From Clostridia bacterium (GTDB lineage Bacteria > Bacillota > Clostridia > Oscillospirales > CAG-382), in contig JAFSCS010000035.1 of assembly GCA_017436675.1 (NCBI GenBank), positions 1 through 64,000 of the forward strand: a stretch of DNA of 64,000 bases, written 5' to 3'. The notes beneath the pieces are model-generated. The model made no database searches, was not told the DNA's origin, and was given only the letters and a program-made list of their open reading frames with translations. Below are positions 39,172-48,323 of this stretch, piece by piece. Each line of letters begins with the position of its first letter. Within the stretch, counting starts at the first letter, position 1. The position numbers and the translations under genes are program-made.

Positions 39172-40831
39172 TTTTATGCTCCTCCATAAATCCGAGCTTC
39201 ACAAGCAAGGAGAATATTTTCTCACCCTTCGGGAGAAGCTTTATCTCGTGCTCGGGTAGTCCTTTTATCAAAAGGATAACAAAAGCATATATAAATGCGC
39301 CAAAGAGCATCGCGAGTGCAACGGCTATTGCATTTTGCATACGTCCGCCGTTTCCGATGATATGTATCACTGCGTTATATGCGATATATGCACCGCTTCC
39401 GCATCCGACGGCGGAGATGAGCGGCTTTATCATCAAGCTTATTACATTTAGCTTTACACCTGCTTTGGTTCTCAAAAATCTGTTATTCATATATACTGCG
39501 GCGGCATAACAGCAGACTGTTCCTATTGGCGCGCCATATATCCCGACAGACTCGATATTCAAAAGCACGAGCGAAAGCACGAGCTTTACTGCGACGCCCG
39601 TCAGCACCGAGATTATCGTATACCACTCGAGCCCGTTGGATTGCATCAACGCATTAGTCGTTGAATACATCGTAATGAAGATTATTCCGAGTGCGAGGAT
39701 AGAGAGCGTTCCCGAAGCGACGTCAAGAGAGGTCACGCCGTTTGTGATCACCGTTGAAGTTGTTGAGCTGCTGTAGACGAACGAGATTATTCCTCTTGAG
39801 AGCACCGACATTCCGAGCGCACAAGGGAGTGCGAGTATCAGAGTCAGGTGCATCGCAGAGCGCATATATCGTTCGGCACGCTTCATATTCTTTTTTGCAA
39901 GTGCTGCTACTACTGCGGGGAGTGCACTGATAGCGACTCCGTAGATTATCGACGACGGCATATTCGAGAGTGTTTCGGTAATATTCGTGTACGCCGAATA
40001 GGAAAGAGTTGCCGCCGTTTCACCGATATGTCCCTTCAAGATACTTACTATCGTGAAAAGGTCGATTATTCCCGCAAGATAGAGTGCCGCCGAGGTGAGA
40101 GACACGGGGATCGCGATCATTATCAATCGCTTTGCTATTCGCTTTGTGCTCATGCTTTTCGGATCGGTACAGGGTATTGGGGAGCGTTTTTTATAGAAAT
40201 ATGCTATTGTCAAAAATATACAGCTCAGCACGACACCGATCGTTACACCGCTGATCGCATATGCGGCGACGATATAGAGCGGATAGCCCTTTTGCATAGC
40301 GTAATATGCCGCTCCATAGCCGATAACGAGCTTCATCAATGCTTCGATGAGCTGGCTTATGCCCGTTGTGAGCATTTCCTGATGACCTTGGAAATAGCCT
40401 CTTATTGCAGAAACGATGCAGATAAACAGTATCGTCGGTGCGATGACTCGGATCGCTATATTCGCCTCGGGCATACTTGATGATGCCGCGAACGAATCTG
40501 CAAAGGCAAGCATTATCAAGCTGCATACCGTTCCGACGACGGCGAAAATGGTCAGAGTTATTTTGAATATTCGCGCGACCTCATTACGTCTGCCAAGCGC
40601 GTTGCTTTTCGCGACGAGGCGAGACACGGCGATCGGGAGCCCCGTTGTTGAGATCAAAAACAATATTGAATAAATTTTGTATGCCGCACTGTAGTACGCC
40701 ATTCCCTCCAGTGTTATGAGATCTGTCAGCGGTATTTTCAAAAGTGCGCCGATGACCTTCACCACTACGTTAGAAAGCATCAAGACAAGAGCACCTGCGG
40801 CGAAGCTTTTTCCTATATTTTTGTTTTCCAT
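39164..40831 (-). CDS. spoVB: SpoVB-type polysaccharide/lipid II flippase-like protein
   Basis: 555 aa with about 14 membrane helices of the MurJ/MATE-like oligosaccharide flippase superfamily (KIPLTDLITLEGMAYYSAAY, ALPAVVAALAKKNMKRAERY, TTNALMQSNGLEWYTIISVL). The neighbours mazG, rqcP, yabP and yabQ identify it as the SpoVB/YabM class, thought to move cortex precursors during sporulation. Confidence 0.88.
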   Translation of the reverse strand: MENKNIGKSFAAGALVLMLSNVVVKVIGALLKIPLTDLITLEGMAYYSAAYKIYSILFLISTTGLPIAVSRLVAKSNALGRRNEVARIFKITLTIFAVVGTVCSLIMLAFADSFAASSSMPEANIAIRVIAPTILFICIVSAIRGYFQGHQEMLTTGISQLIEALMKLVIGYGAAYYAMQKGYPLYIVAAYAISGVTIGVVLSCIFLTIAYFYKKRSPIPCTDPKSMSTKRIAKRLIMIAIPVSLTSAALYLAGIIDLFTIVSILKGHIGETAATLSYSAYTNITETLSNMPSSIIYGVAISALPAVVAALAKKNMKRAERYMRSAMHLTLILALPCALGMSVLSRGIISFVYSSSTTSTVITNGVTSLDVASGTLSILALGIIFITMYSTTNALMQSNGLEWYTIISVLTGVAVKLVLSLVLLNIESVGIYGAPIGTVCCYAAAVYMNNRFLRTKAGVKLNVISLMIKPLISAVGCGSGAYIAYNAVIHIIGNGGRMQNAIAVALAMLFGAFIYAFVILLIKGLPEHEIKLLPKGEKIFSLLVKLGFMEEHKNA

Positions 40832-40850
40832 ATTATTTCTCCAAAGAAGA

Positions 40851-41711
40851 TCAGATAAACTCTCTCAAAAGCGAATTTTCGGGAACGGCGTCGTAATCTA
40901 TTTCTTCAGCCTTTTCCACCTTTGCAAGAAGACGCTTTGCTGTCTCGTAATGCTCACTATCTTCTTTTATCTCGCCGAGCACCTCAAAAGCACGTTTTTT
41001 CAGCACACCCGTTTCGTATTCAAAGCCTGTTCGTATCGTTGCATCCGCGGTATCCTTGAACGGATATATCCATTTTTCCTCACCCTTGCGGACGCTCTTC
41101 CACATATCGAGTGTTCCGTCTGCATCGGTGCCTCTGTATCTGTGGTCGCGAACGAGACGGCGGATCAAACGGACGTCAGCGCTCGGGATATCGAATCTTT
41201 CGTTATCCTGCGGCTCAAGATAGAGGCGGAACACCCTTTCGTTATCGGTGTGCTGAAGCGTTATTATCGGATTGAGTCCGTGAAGTCCTTCGACGATACA
41301 AACGTCGCCGTCCTCCATATCGATCTTTGTATAGGTATTATCTCTTCTCTTCTTCACAAAATCAAATCTCGGTGCATAGACGGGCTTTCCTGCGCAGAGT
41401 CGCTCGAGAAAATCGAAAAGAAACTCGAGGTCCAAGCTATAGAGTGTTTCAAAATCCTTTTCGCCGTTCTCATCAAGCGGAGTATCCTTTGTGTCAAGAT
41501 AGAAATCGTCGAGTGAGACCGTGTATGCAGTTCTTCCGCTTTTTTCAAGCGATTCACAAAGCTTTTTCGTCGTTGTCGTTTTGCCCGAGCAGGACGGACC
41601 GGAGACGAAGATTATTAATATTTTTTTATTTTCATTGATTTTATTTACAACTTCCTCGAGACCTTTTTCATACTTCTCTTCACATTTTTTTGCGTATAGA
41701 TAATTGTCCAT
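40851..41711 (-). CDS. Uridine kinase-like nucleoside kinase
   Basis: 286 aa. A P-loop near residue 36 (IFVSGPSCSGKTTTTKKLCE), the acceptor-site SLDDFYLDTKDTPLDENGEK, VCIVEGLHGLNPIITLQH and a DRYRGTD-like lid (RRLVRDHRYRGTDADGTLDM) fit the uridine kinase/phosphoribulokinase family. Compared with Udk it has an N-terminal helical extension. The substrate is uncertain; 'uridine kinase family' is safest. Confidence 0.85.
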   Translation of the reverse strand: MDNYLYAKKCEEKYEKGLEEVVNKINENKKILIIFVSGPSCSGKTTTTKKLCESLEKSGRTAYTVSLDDFYLDTKDTPLDENGEKDFETLYSLDLEFLFDFLERLCAGKPVYAPRFDFVKKRRDNTYTKIDMEDGDVCIVEGLHGLNPIITLQHTDNERVFRLYLEPQDNERFDIPSADVRLIRRLVRDHRYRGTDADGTLDMWKSVRKGEEKWIYPFKDTADATIRTGFEYETGVLKKRAFEVLGEIKEDSEHYETAKRLLAKVEKAEEIDYDAVPENSLLREFI

Positions 41712-41713
41712 CT

Positions 41714-43186
41714 TTAATTGCCTTTCTTATCCAAGATCTCCAAAATTTCGTTTTCGAAGATATTATTGCCTCTTTGGAGGTATTCAAACGGATATTTCGG
41801 GAACGCAAAGCGTTCGATCCTTCCGCCGATGACTATCTTTGTCAAGGCTGACGCGCCACAGGCAAAGACGGTATTTCGGTCCTCCATTGTCATTATGTTA
41901 TACAGACATTCCTTCCCTTTTTTTGAATAGCCGCAATTCTCCGCGTTGCCGACGGTATTTTTTTGGCGATACAGATAGTAGGGTGAATATTTGTTTTTTG
42001 CAAGCTCGTTATATGCGAACGAAACGCATTTTTTTGCCATCTCGCCCTTGGGATCGTAGAGGTTCTCACTGCGAAGTGCGGCGGCGTTTTTGATGCTCAT
42101 CGTATGAACGGTGATATTATCGGGATCGAGCGCGATTATATCGGAAAGCGTTTTTTCGAACGACTCAAACGTATCGTTCGGCAGACCTGCGATCAGGTCG
42201 GTATTTATTTCGAAATCGTATTTTTTTGCTATCTCATACGCCTCGAAGAACTGCTTTACTGTATGGTGGCGTCCGATATTCATCAGCACCTGCTCGTTGA
42301 GTGTTTGGGGGTTGATGCTGACACGGGTGATCCCGCAGCTTTTTGCGGCATCGAATTTTTCGTGGGTTATCGTATCGGGGCGTCCCGATTCGAGAGTATA
42401 CTCACGGACGCGGGACATATCAAAGCTTTCGTTTATCGTTTTTAACAATCGGGTGATGTCAAGCGTATCAAGAGTTGTAGGTGTACCGCCGCCGATGTAG
42501 ACGCTTGTGAGGCGCATTCCGCTTTTTTTGACAAGCGATGCGGTCAATTTTACGTCCTCAAGAAGCATATCGACGTAGGATGGGATCAATGAAAACAGCT
42601 TCGGGCCGCTGTACGACACAAACGAACAATAGTCGCATCTTGTCGGACAAAAAGGGATCGCCACGTATAGCGAACAATCGTTTTCGGTCACGTCGGTCAA
42701 TATCTCACGTTGGCGCGCGGCTATGTCGAGGCACATATTGATCTTTTCATCGGATACCGAATAATCGTTTTTGAATATTTCTTTTACCTCGCTCTCGGTC
42801 GCTCCGTTTTCGAGAAAGCCGAGTGCTCTTTTCGCGGGGCGGATGCCCGTTAGCTGTCCCCACGGAAGCTCAAAGCCGAAAAGCTTTTTTCCGCATTCGA
42901 GGAAGGCCTTTCCCGCGGCGGCATTGGCGACGGCAGACATATCGTTTTCGCTTCCGAGAAGCATTTCGGGGGTTATGAATGCTTCTCCCGTTTCCGTTCG
43001 CTCCATCGCTTCGACACACACTCTGCAATGCACTCCGCCGTCACGCTCTTCGAGGTCGAAGGTCACGCTTTTATCCTCGTTTATGCTATCCTTCGGAAAC
43101 TTCTCGCCCTGAAAATAGAGCAATATCAACGTTTGGAAGAAATAGTCGTTGAGGTAGTTTGTTTTATTATTGATAATCAGCTTCAT
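41714..43186 (-). CDS. hemZ: Coproporphyrinogen dehydrogenase HemZ, radical SAM
   Basis: 490 aa. The radical SAM cluster site is AIPFCPTRCDYCSFVSYSG (CxxxCxxC), after an N-terminal helical domain of about 165 residues with the family motif GVRPxK-like WGQLTGIRPAKRALG. VYIGGGTPTTLDTLDI and RVSINPQTLNEQVLMNIGRH follow. HemZ acts as the oxygen-independent coproporphyrinogen oxidase-like enzyme in Bacillus; many members of the group have unclear substrates. Confidence 0.88.
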   Translation of the reverse strand: MKLIINNKTNYLNDYFFQTLILLYFQGEKFPKDSINEDKSVTFDLEERDGGVHCRVCVEAMERTETGEAFITPEMLLGSENDMSAVANAAAGKAFLECGKKLFGFELPWGQLTGIRPAKRALGFLENGATESEVKEIFKNDYSVSDEKINMCLDIAARQREILTDVTENDCSLYVAIPFCPTRCDYCSFVSYSGPKLFSLIPSYVDMLLEDVKLTASLVKKSGMRLTSVYIGGGTPTTLDTLDITRLLKTINESFDMSRVREYTLESGRPDTITHEKFDAAKSCGITRVSINPQTLNEQVLMNIGRHHTVKQFFEAYEIAKKYDFEINTDLIAGLPNDTFESFEKTLSDIIALDPDNITVHTMSIKNAAALRSENLYDPKGEMAKKCVSFAYNELAKNKYSPYYLYRQKNTVGNAENCGYSKKGKECLYNIMTMEDRNTVFACGASALTKIVIGGRIERFAFPKYPFEYLQRGNNIFENEILEILDKKGN

Positions 43187-43195
43187 TATTATACC

Positions 43196-43636
43196 TTATT
43201 GGCGAGTTGAATAGATCAGATTTACAGGGCCGTCGTTATCGACGGAGATCTTCATATCGGCACCGAACACGCCGAGCCTTACGTTGACGTATGAGCTCAT
43301 TTCCTTTGCGAGTGCTTCATAAAGCGGCTCTGCTTTTTCGGGACGCGCGGCACGGATGAATTCGGGGCGTCTGCCATGGGATGTATCACCGCACAGTGTG
43401 AAGTTGGACACGAGCAATATTTCGCCGCCGATATCGGAAACGCTTTTATCCATTTTCCCCGACTCGTTCTCGAATATCCGAAGCTCACAGATCTTTTTTG
43501 CAACTTTTTTTACGTCGGTCTCGTCATCGTCGCCAAAGACACCGACAAAGACGGCGAGTCCTTTTCCTATTTCGGAGATCAATTCTCCGTCAACGGTCAA
43601 CGTTGCTCCGTTGACTCTTTCACAAAGCAAGATCAT
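43196..43636 (-). CDS. dtd: D-aminoacyl-tRNA deacylase
   Basis: 146 aa. It hydrolyses D-amino acids from tRNA. The fold signature is intact (ISEIGKGLAVFVGVFGDDDE, GEILLVSNFTLCGDTSHGRR, SVDNDGPVNLIYSTRQ). The canonical SQFTL motif reads SNFTL and the NxGPVT motif reads NDGPVNL, small substitutions at the active-site loops. The Cys-less position CGDT varies in the family. It overlaps rel by ATGA, the conserved rel-dtd pairing. Confidence 0.92.
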   Translation of the reverse strand: MILLCERVNGATLTVDGELISEIGKGLAVFVGVFGDDDETDVKKVAKKICELRIFENESGKMDKSVSDIGGEILLVSNFTLCGDTSHGRRPEFIRAARPEKAEPLYEALAKEMSSYVNVRLGVFGADMKISVDNDGPVNLIYSTRQ

Positions 43637-45819
43637 ACGTATCCTCTTTTTACTTCCTTTATACTTTTCAGTCGTTTTAGGTTATTGATTATCATTTTCA
43701 GTTGTTCGATACCGTTACAACGGACTGTTGTCAGCATTATTGCTTCGCCATCGGTCTGCTCCTTCATTATGATCGAGGTAACTCGTATCTTCATTTCACT
43801 CAGAGCAACGGTGATGTCGGCGAGGACTGTTGGTGTGAAATCGACGTGGATATTGAGAGTAGCCTCGAAATCAACGTTGATCGCCTTATCAAGCGCCTTT
43901 CTCGTCCAGCTTGCGACTACCCAGCGATCCTTTTCGGATGGGTTTTTGAGTCCTTTCGTTGCATTCGGACAATCGTATTTATGGATCGAAACGCCAAAGC
44001 CTCTCGTTATGAATCCGATTATGCTATCGCCGGGAAGCGGGTTACAGCATTTTGCGAATTTTACTTGGCAGCCGCTGACGCTGTCGACGATCACGGATTG
44101 GTTGATATCGTCGGTGCGACGTTCATATTTTTTCTCTACCTTTGGCTCTTCGACAGTATTCGGGCTGACTACGCGGTCAAACTCGTCTTTCAGCTTTGCA
44201 GCCATTTTCGAAACAGACATACCGCCGTAACCGATGTTATTATAGAGGTCATCGGCACTCGGAAGGCTGAGTCTTTGGCTGATGTTTTTTACGATCTCAT
44301 TCTTTTGAGCCTCGGTGAAATGACGGCCGTAGCGTTTCAGCTCGCGTTCGATCTCATATTTTCCGATTATTATATTTTCCGCACGCATTTCTTTTTTGAA
44401 GAATTGGCGGATCTTATTTCTTGCTTCACTCGATCTGACGAGCTTCAGCCAATCGCGGCTCGGACCTTTTGATGATGCCGAGGTGAGCACCTCGACGATC
44501 TGACCTGTTTGAAGCACGTAGTCGATCGGAACGATATTGCCGTTTACCTTTGCGCCGACCATTTTGTTTCCGACAGCAGAGTGGATCGCATATGCAAAGT
44601 CGATACAGTTACTTCCGTTCGGGAGGCTGACGACGTCGCCCTTCGGTGTAAACACGAAGGTCTCATCATCGAAGAGGTCTATTTTCAACGGACGGAGAAA
44701 TTCCTCGGGATCGTCGGGATCCTTTTCCGTTTCGAGAAGCGTTCTCACCCATTGGAGCTTTTTGTCGAGCGAGTCATTTCCTTGCTCACCGCTCTTATAT
44801 TTCCAATGCGCCGCGACACCGTATTCGGCGATCAGGTGCATTTCCTTCGTTCTGATCTGCACCTCAAACGGAACACCGTCGCGCCCGATTACTGTGGTAT
44901 GGAGCGAGCGGTACATATTCGGCTTCGGTGTCGAGATATAGTCCTTGAATCTTCCGGGGATCGAGTTGAAGCCCTCGTGGATCGCACCGAGAGATGCATA
45001 GCAAGCAAGCTCGGTGTCAACGATGACGCGTATTGCATAGAAGTCATATATCTCATCGAAGGATTTATTTTGGTTATACATCTTACGATAGATGCTATAG
45101 ATCGATTTCACACGACCGTCTATCGTATATTTTATGTTATATTCATCGAGAAGTCTACAGATGCGCTCTTGGGCTGCTTTCAAAAAATCGGCCTGTTCAC
45201 CGTAGCGGCGTTCCGTGTCGAGAACGACCTCCTCGTATCCGATCGGATCGAGATATTTCAGCGCAAGGTTTTCAAATTCGTTCTTGATACGCTGCATACC
45301 GAGTCGATGCGCGAGCGGGGCGTATACGTGCATCGTTTCAAGTGCGATCGAACGTTGCTTTTGCTCGCTTCTGTATTCGAGGGTACGCATATTGTGGAGT
45401 CTGTCGGCAAGCTTTATGAATATTACGCGGATATCCTTTGACATTGCCAAAAACATTTTTCTGAGGTTTTCGATGCTCTCGTCCTCTTTCGTTTCAAAAG
45501 GAATATGAACAAGCTTCGTCAGACCGTCGACGATATCGGCGATCTCTTGACCGAATTCCTTCCTGAGCACGGCAAGACTCGTTTTTTCGGAGCAATCCTC
45601 GATCGTATCGTGCAAGAACGCCGCACACACCGATGCGGTATCGAGTTGCAGCTCGACGACGATCTCGGCAACTGCGATCGGATGGATTATGTACGGCTCT
45701 CCCGATTTGCGCACTTGCCCCTCGTGCATTTGCTCGGCATATTCATACGCTTTTTTTATCTTCGCAACGTCATATCCGTCTATTCGAGATATTTTTTCCA
45801 AGAAACCGCTTATATCCAT
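43633..45819 (-). CDS. rel: Bifunctional (p)ppGpp synthetase/hydrolase Rel
   Basis: 728 aa. HD hydrolase with AYEYAEQMHEGQVRKSGEPY, AAFLHDTIEDCSEKTSLAVL and KLADRLHNMRTL; synthetase with YKMYNQNKSFDEIYDFYAIR and RFKDYISTPKPNMYRSLHTT; TGS domain FVFTPKGDVVSLPNGSNCID; zinc-finger/helical segment CQVKFAKCCNPLPGDSIIGF; C-terminal ACT. All domains are complete, so it should both make and degrade ppGpp. Confidence 0.96.
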   Translation of the reverse strand: MDISGFLEKISRIDGYDVAKIKKAYEYAEQMHEGQVRKSGEPYIIHPIAVAEIVVELQLDTASVCAAFLHDTIEDCSEKTSLAVLRKEFGQEIADIVDGLTKLVHIPFETKEDESIENLRKMFLAMSKDIRVIFIKLADRLHNMRTLEYRSEQKQRSIALETMHVYAPLAHRLGMQRIKNEFENLALKYLDPIGYEEVVLDTERRYGEQADFLKAAQERICRLLDEYNIKYTIDGRVKSIYSIYRKMYNQNKSFDEIYDFYAIRVIVDTELACYASLGAIHEGFNSIPGRFKDYISTPKPNMYRSLHTTVIGRDGVPFEVQIRTKEMHLIAEYGVAAHWKYKSGEQGNDSLDKKLQWVRTLLETEKDPDDPEEFLRPLKIDLFDDETFVFTPKGDVVSLPNGSNCIDFAYAIHSAVGNKMVGAKVNGNIVPIDYVLQTGQIVEVLTSASSKGPSRDWLKLVRSSEARNKIRQFFKKEMRAENIIIGKYEIERELKRYGRHFTEAQKNEIVKNISQRLSLPSADDLYNNIGYGGMSVSKMAAKLKDEFDRVVSPNTVEEPKVEKKYERRTDDINQSVIVDSVSGCQVKFAKCCNPLPGDSIIGFITRGFGVSIHKYDCPNATKGLKNPSEKDRWVVASWTRKALDKAINVDFEATLNIHVDFTPTVLADITVALSEMKIRVTSIIMKEQTDGEAIMLTTVRCNGIEQLKMIINNLKRLKSIKEVKRGYV

Positions 45820-45834
45820 CTTTTTGCCTTTCCT

Positions 45835-47892
45835 TTATTCAAGTGATCTTATCTTATTCAAAATTACGCTTTCGTCAAGATTGGTCTTGCCGCTAAACGT
45901 GTTCAGCTTCACGATATATTCGTTCTCGTTTCGTTTGACCTTCGCAAGATCAGTTTCCTCGAGAACGTCCAATATTACCATAAAGCTATAATATCCGATC
46001 GGACGTGAGCCGACCTTTATCATTCGTCCCATCATATAAGGACAGAGCTTCTTTTGTTTTCCTGCAAGATATCTCGTCAGGTGTTTGAAGGTTTCGCGGA
46101 ATTCCTCGATATTCGGTACTCCGCTATATTTTTCGAAGCGGCGGAAATATTTTTCTTCCTCGGCATTTTCCCATTTTATTGTTCTTTCGGATGGGTAGAC
46201 CTCGCGCACGAGCATTTGGACGTTTACTATTCCGTTATACTCGTTGAGATCGAGTGAAAACACGATATCACATTCGTCGTTTTCGGCGAATTTGAAATCG
46301 TCGAATTTCATTCCGAAATACATTGCCGTTATTGCGCCGTTTCTTGTGTCGACGCGGAATTTCGTATGCTTCCCGCCGCCGACCTGCATTACCGAATGGA
46401 TCCTTACACCCTTCAGCACGAAAAGAGGTGTCGGGTTTTGGGGACCGAACGGCTCAAGGCTCGAGACTGCCTTGAAGGTTGCATAATTAATCTCATCAAC
46501 ATCGACCTCGCAATCGACCTCAAGCACTGCTTCAGCCTCGTCGGGATGATGATTTTTTGCATATTCATTTATTTTTTTGCGAAACTCGTCGAGCTTTTCC
46601 GTCGAGACGGATAATCCCGCCGCAAGCTCATGACCGCCGTATTCAAGCAGCTCTGTCGAGCAAGCGGTCAACGCATCGGTGAGGTTGAAGCCCGTTACAC
46701 TTCTGCCCGAGCCTTTACCGATCTCTCCGTCAAGAGAGATCAGGATCGAAGGGCGTCCGAATCTTTCGGTTATTTTTGAGGCGACGACACCGATAACGCC
46801 TTGGTGCCAGCCCTCGTTTGCAAGCACGAGGACGCTGTCGTTCATATATTCGCCTTCAAGCGTCATTAATACTGCTTCATCAAAGATCTGCTTTTCCGTG
46901 TCCTGTCGCATTCTGTTGATATCGCAAAGGCGTTCGGATATCTCCTCCGCTTCCGCTTCTGTATTCGCCAACAAAAGCTCTGCCGCCAAGGTAGCGCTTG
47001 CTATTCTGCCCGCGGCATTGATACGCGGGGCGATCACGAATCCGACTGTCGTTGTGTTGATCTTTTTAACGACCGTTTCTCCACATATTATTCCCGAATT
47101 TTTCATCAATGTTCGAAGTCCGATGTTTTTTGTTTTCGAGAGGCGTGATATACCGTGCTTGACGATCAATCTGTTCTCATCGACCATTGGCATCACGTCG
47201 GCTATCGTTCCTATTGCAACGATATCGGAATATTCGTCGAGGATCATTTCAGTATTTTCGTCGTCCTCGAGTGCGCAAAGCAATTTGAAGACAACGCCGA
47301 CACCCGCAAGCATTTCAAACGGGTATGGGCAATCCTCACGATGCGGATTGATGACCGCAACGGCATTCGGCAACGTTGGGCGGCAACTATGGTGGTCGGT
47401 AACCACGACGTCCATTCCGAGACTGTTCGCCAGCTCGATCTCCTCAACGGCGGTTATACCCGTATCGACCGTTATCAAAAGGTCGTTGCTTGATGCAAGA
47501 TTTTTTATTGCTTCTTTATTTAGTCCATATCCCTCCGTTATTCGCTCGGGGATGAAATAGGAGCAATTCGCTCCTTTTTTTATCAAATATTTATAAAGTG
47601 CCGTCGTGGCTGTCACTCCATCAACGTCATAGTCGCCGTAGATACAGATCCGTTCTTTCTTTTCGAGAGCTTTTTTTATTCTCTCGACCGCTTTATCCAT
47701 ATCCTTCATTAAAAACGGAGAATGAAAGCTGAGGCGTTCAACATCGAGGAAGCCAAGCGCTTCTTCCTTCGTTCGCACGCCTCTTGTATATAGGATCTTC
47801 GCAACTATGGGTGCTATTCCCGTTTCTGCCGCTATTTTTTCCGAAACGGAGATATCCACTTTTTTTACCGACAGATTCTTATATCGCCTCAT
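45835..47892 (-). CDS. recJ: Single-stranded-DNA exonuclease RecJ
   Basis: 685 aa. DHH phosphoesterase motifs: ICIYGDYDVDGVTATTALYK, LLITVDTGIT, VVTDHHSCRPTLPNAVAVIN and PYPFEMLAGVGVVFKLL. The DHHA1 and OB parts follow (GHELAAGLSVSTEKLDEF). A C-terminal extension of about 120 residues ends it (RYLAGKQKKLCPYMMGRMIK), as in Clostridial RecJ. 5'-3' exonuclease for repair and recombination. Confidence 0.94.
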   Translation of the reverse strand: MRRYKNLSVKKVDISVSEKIAAETGIAPIVAKILYTRGVRTKEEALGFLDVERLSFHSPFLMKDMDKAVERIKKALEKKERICIYGDYDVDGVTATTALYKYLIKKGANCSYFIPERITEGYGLNKEAIKNLASSNDLLITVDTGITAVEEIELANSLGMDVVVTDHHSCRPTLPNAVAVINPHREDCPYPFEMLAGVGVVFKLLCALEDDENTEMILDEYSDIVAIGTIADVMPMVDENRLIVKHGISRLSKTKNIGLRTLMKNSGIICGETVVKKINTTTVGFVIAPRINAAGRIASATLAAELLLANTEAEAEEISERLCDINRMRQDTEKQIFDEAVLMTLEGEYMNDSVLVLANEGWHQGVIGVVASKITERFGRPSILISLDGEIGKGSGRSVTGFNLTDALTACSTELLEYGGHELAAGLSVSTEKLDEFRKKINEYAKNHHPDEAEAVLEVDCEVDVDEINYATFKAVSSLEPFGPQNPTPLFVLKGVRIHSVMQVGGGKHTKFRVDTRNGAITAMYFGMKFDDFKFAENDECDIVFSLDLNEYNGIVNVQMLVREVYPSERTIKWENAEEEKYFRRFEKYSGVPNIEEFRETFKHLTRYLAGKQKKLCPYMMGRMIKVGSRPIGYYSFMVILDVLEETDLAKVKRNENEYIVKLNTFSGKTNLDESVILNKIRSLE

Positions 47893-47906
47893 CAGATATC
47901 ACCTTT

Positions 47907-48308
47907 TTATTCATCGATATCCGTTATCACGATCTTTTTGTGAAAGAACGTTTTCGTTCCGACTGCCAGATATATTGCAAGATATGCGGCAGGCAGGGAT
48001 GCGCAAAGCATCACTATTGCCGTCGTCGTTCCGTAGCCGAGCATCAATGCAAACACGAGCAACGAGAAGATCACGGGGATGCCCCAAAGCATCAAGCGCA
48101 CCCACGTCCAATTATACGTATTGACTCGCACGTAATCGCCAACCTCTGCTCCAAGCTCGTTATTGGCTACGTACCAATATCTTTTCGCAAAGGTGCAAGC
48201 CTCGCATCCGCCCTCGCACTCCTTACAGCGCTTTGATTCGGTTATTACAACAAGAGCTTTTTTTGCTTCTTTATCTGATTTTATCAAATAGCCTTTTTCT
48301 TGTTTCAC
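47907..48308 (-). CDS. RseC/MucC-family (SoxR-reducing-like) membrane protein
   Basis: 133 aa. An N-terminal Cys cluster CKECEGGCEAC (CxxCxxxCxxC, residues about 28-38), a beta-rich middle (NELGAEVGDYVRVNTY) and two membrane helices (VRLMLWGIPVIFSLLVFALM, AIVMLCASLPAAYLAIYLAV) fit the RseC family. RseC in E. coli helps reduce SoxR together with the Rsx complex. No rnf/rsx genes are in this window, so the partner here is unknown. Confidence 0.82.
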   Translation of the reverse strand: MKQEKGYLIKSDKEAKKALVVITESKRCKECEGGCEACTFAKRYWYVANNELGAEVGDYVRVNTYNWTWVRLMLWGIPVIFSLLVFALMLGYGTTTAIVMLCASLPAAYLAIYLAVGTKTFFHKKIVITDIDE

Positions 48309-48323
48309 GATTAAAGCCTTTCT

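Noticed and set aside
44509-45441. Plus-strand ORF of 310 codons
   Set aside because: Antisense to rel; no start signal and no family resemblance.
46679-47560. Plus-strand ORF of 293 codons
   Set aside because: Shadow of recJ with low-complexity Ser/Thr composition.
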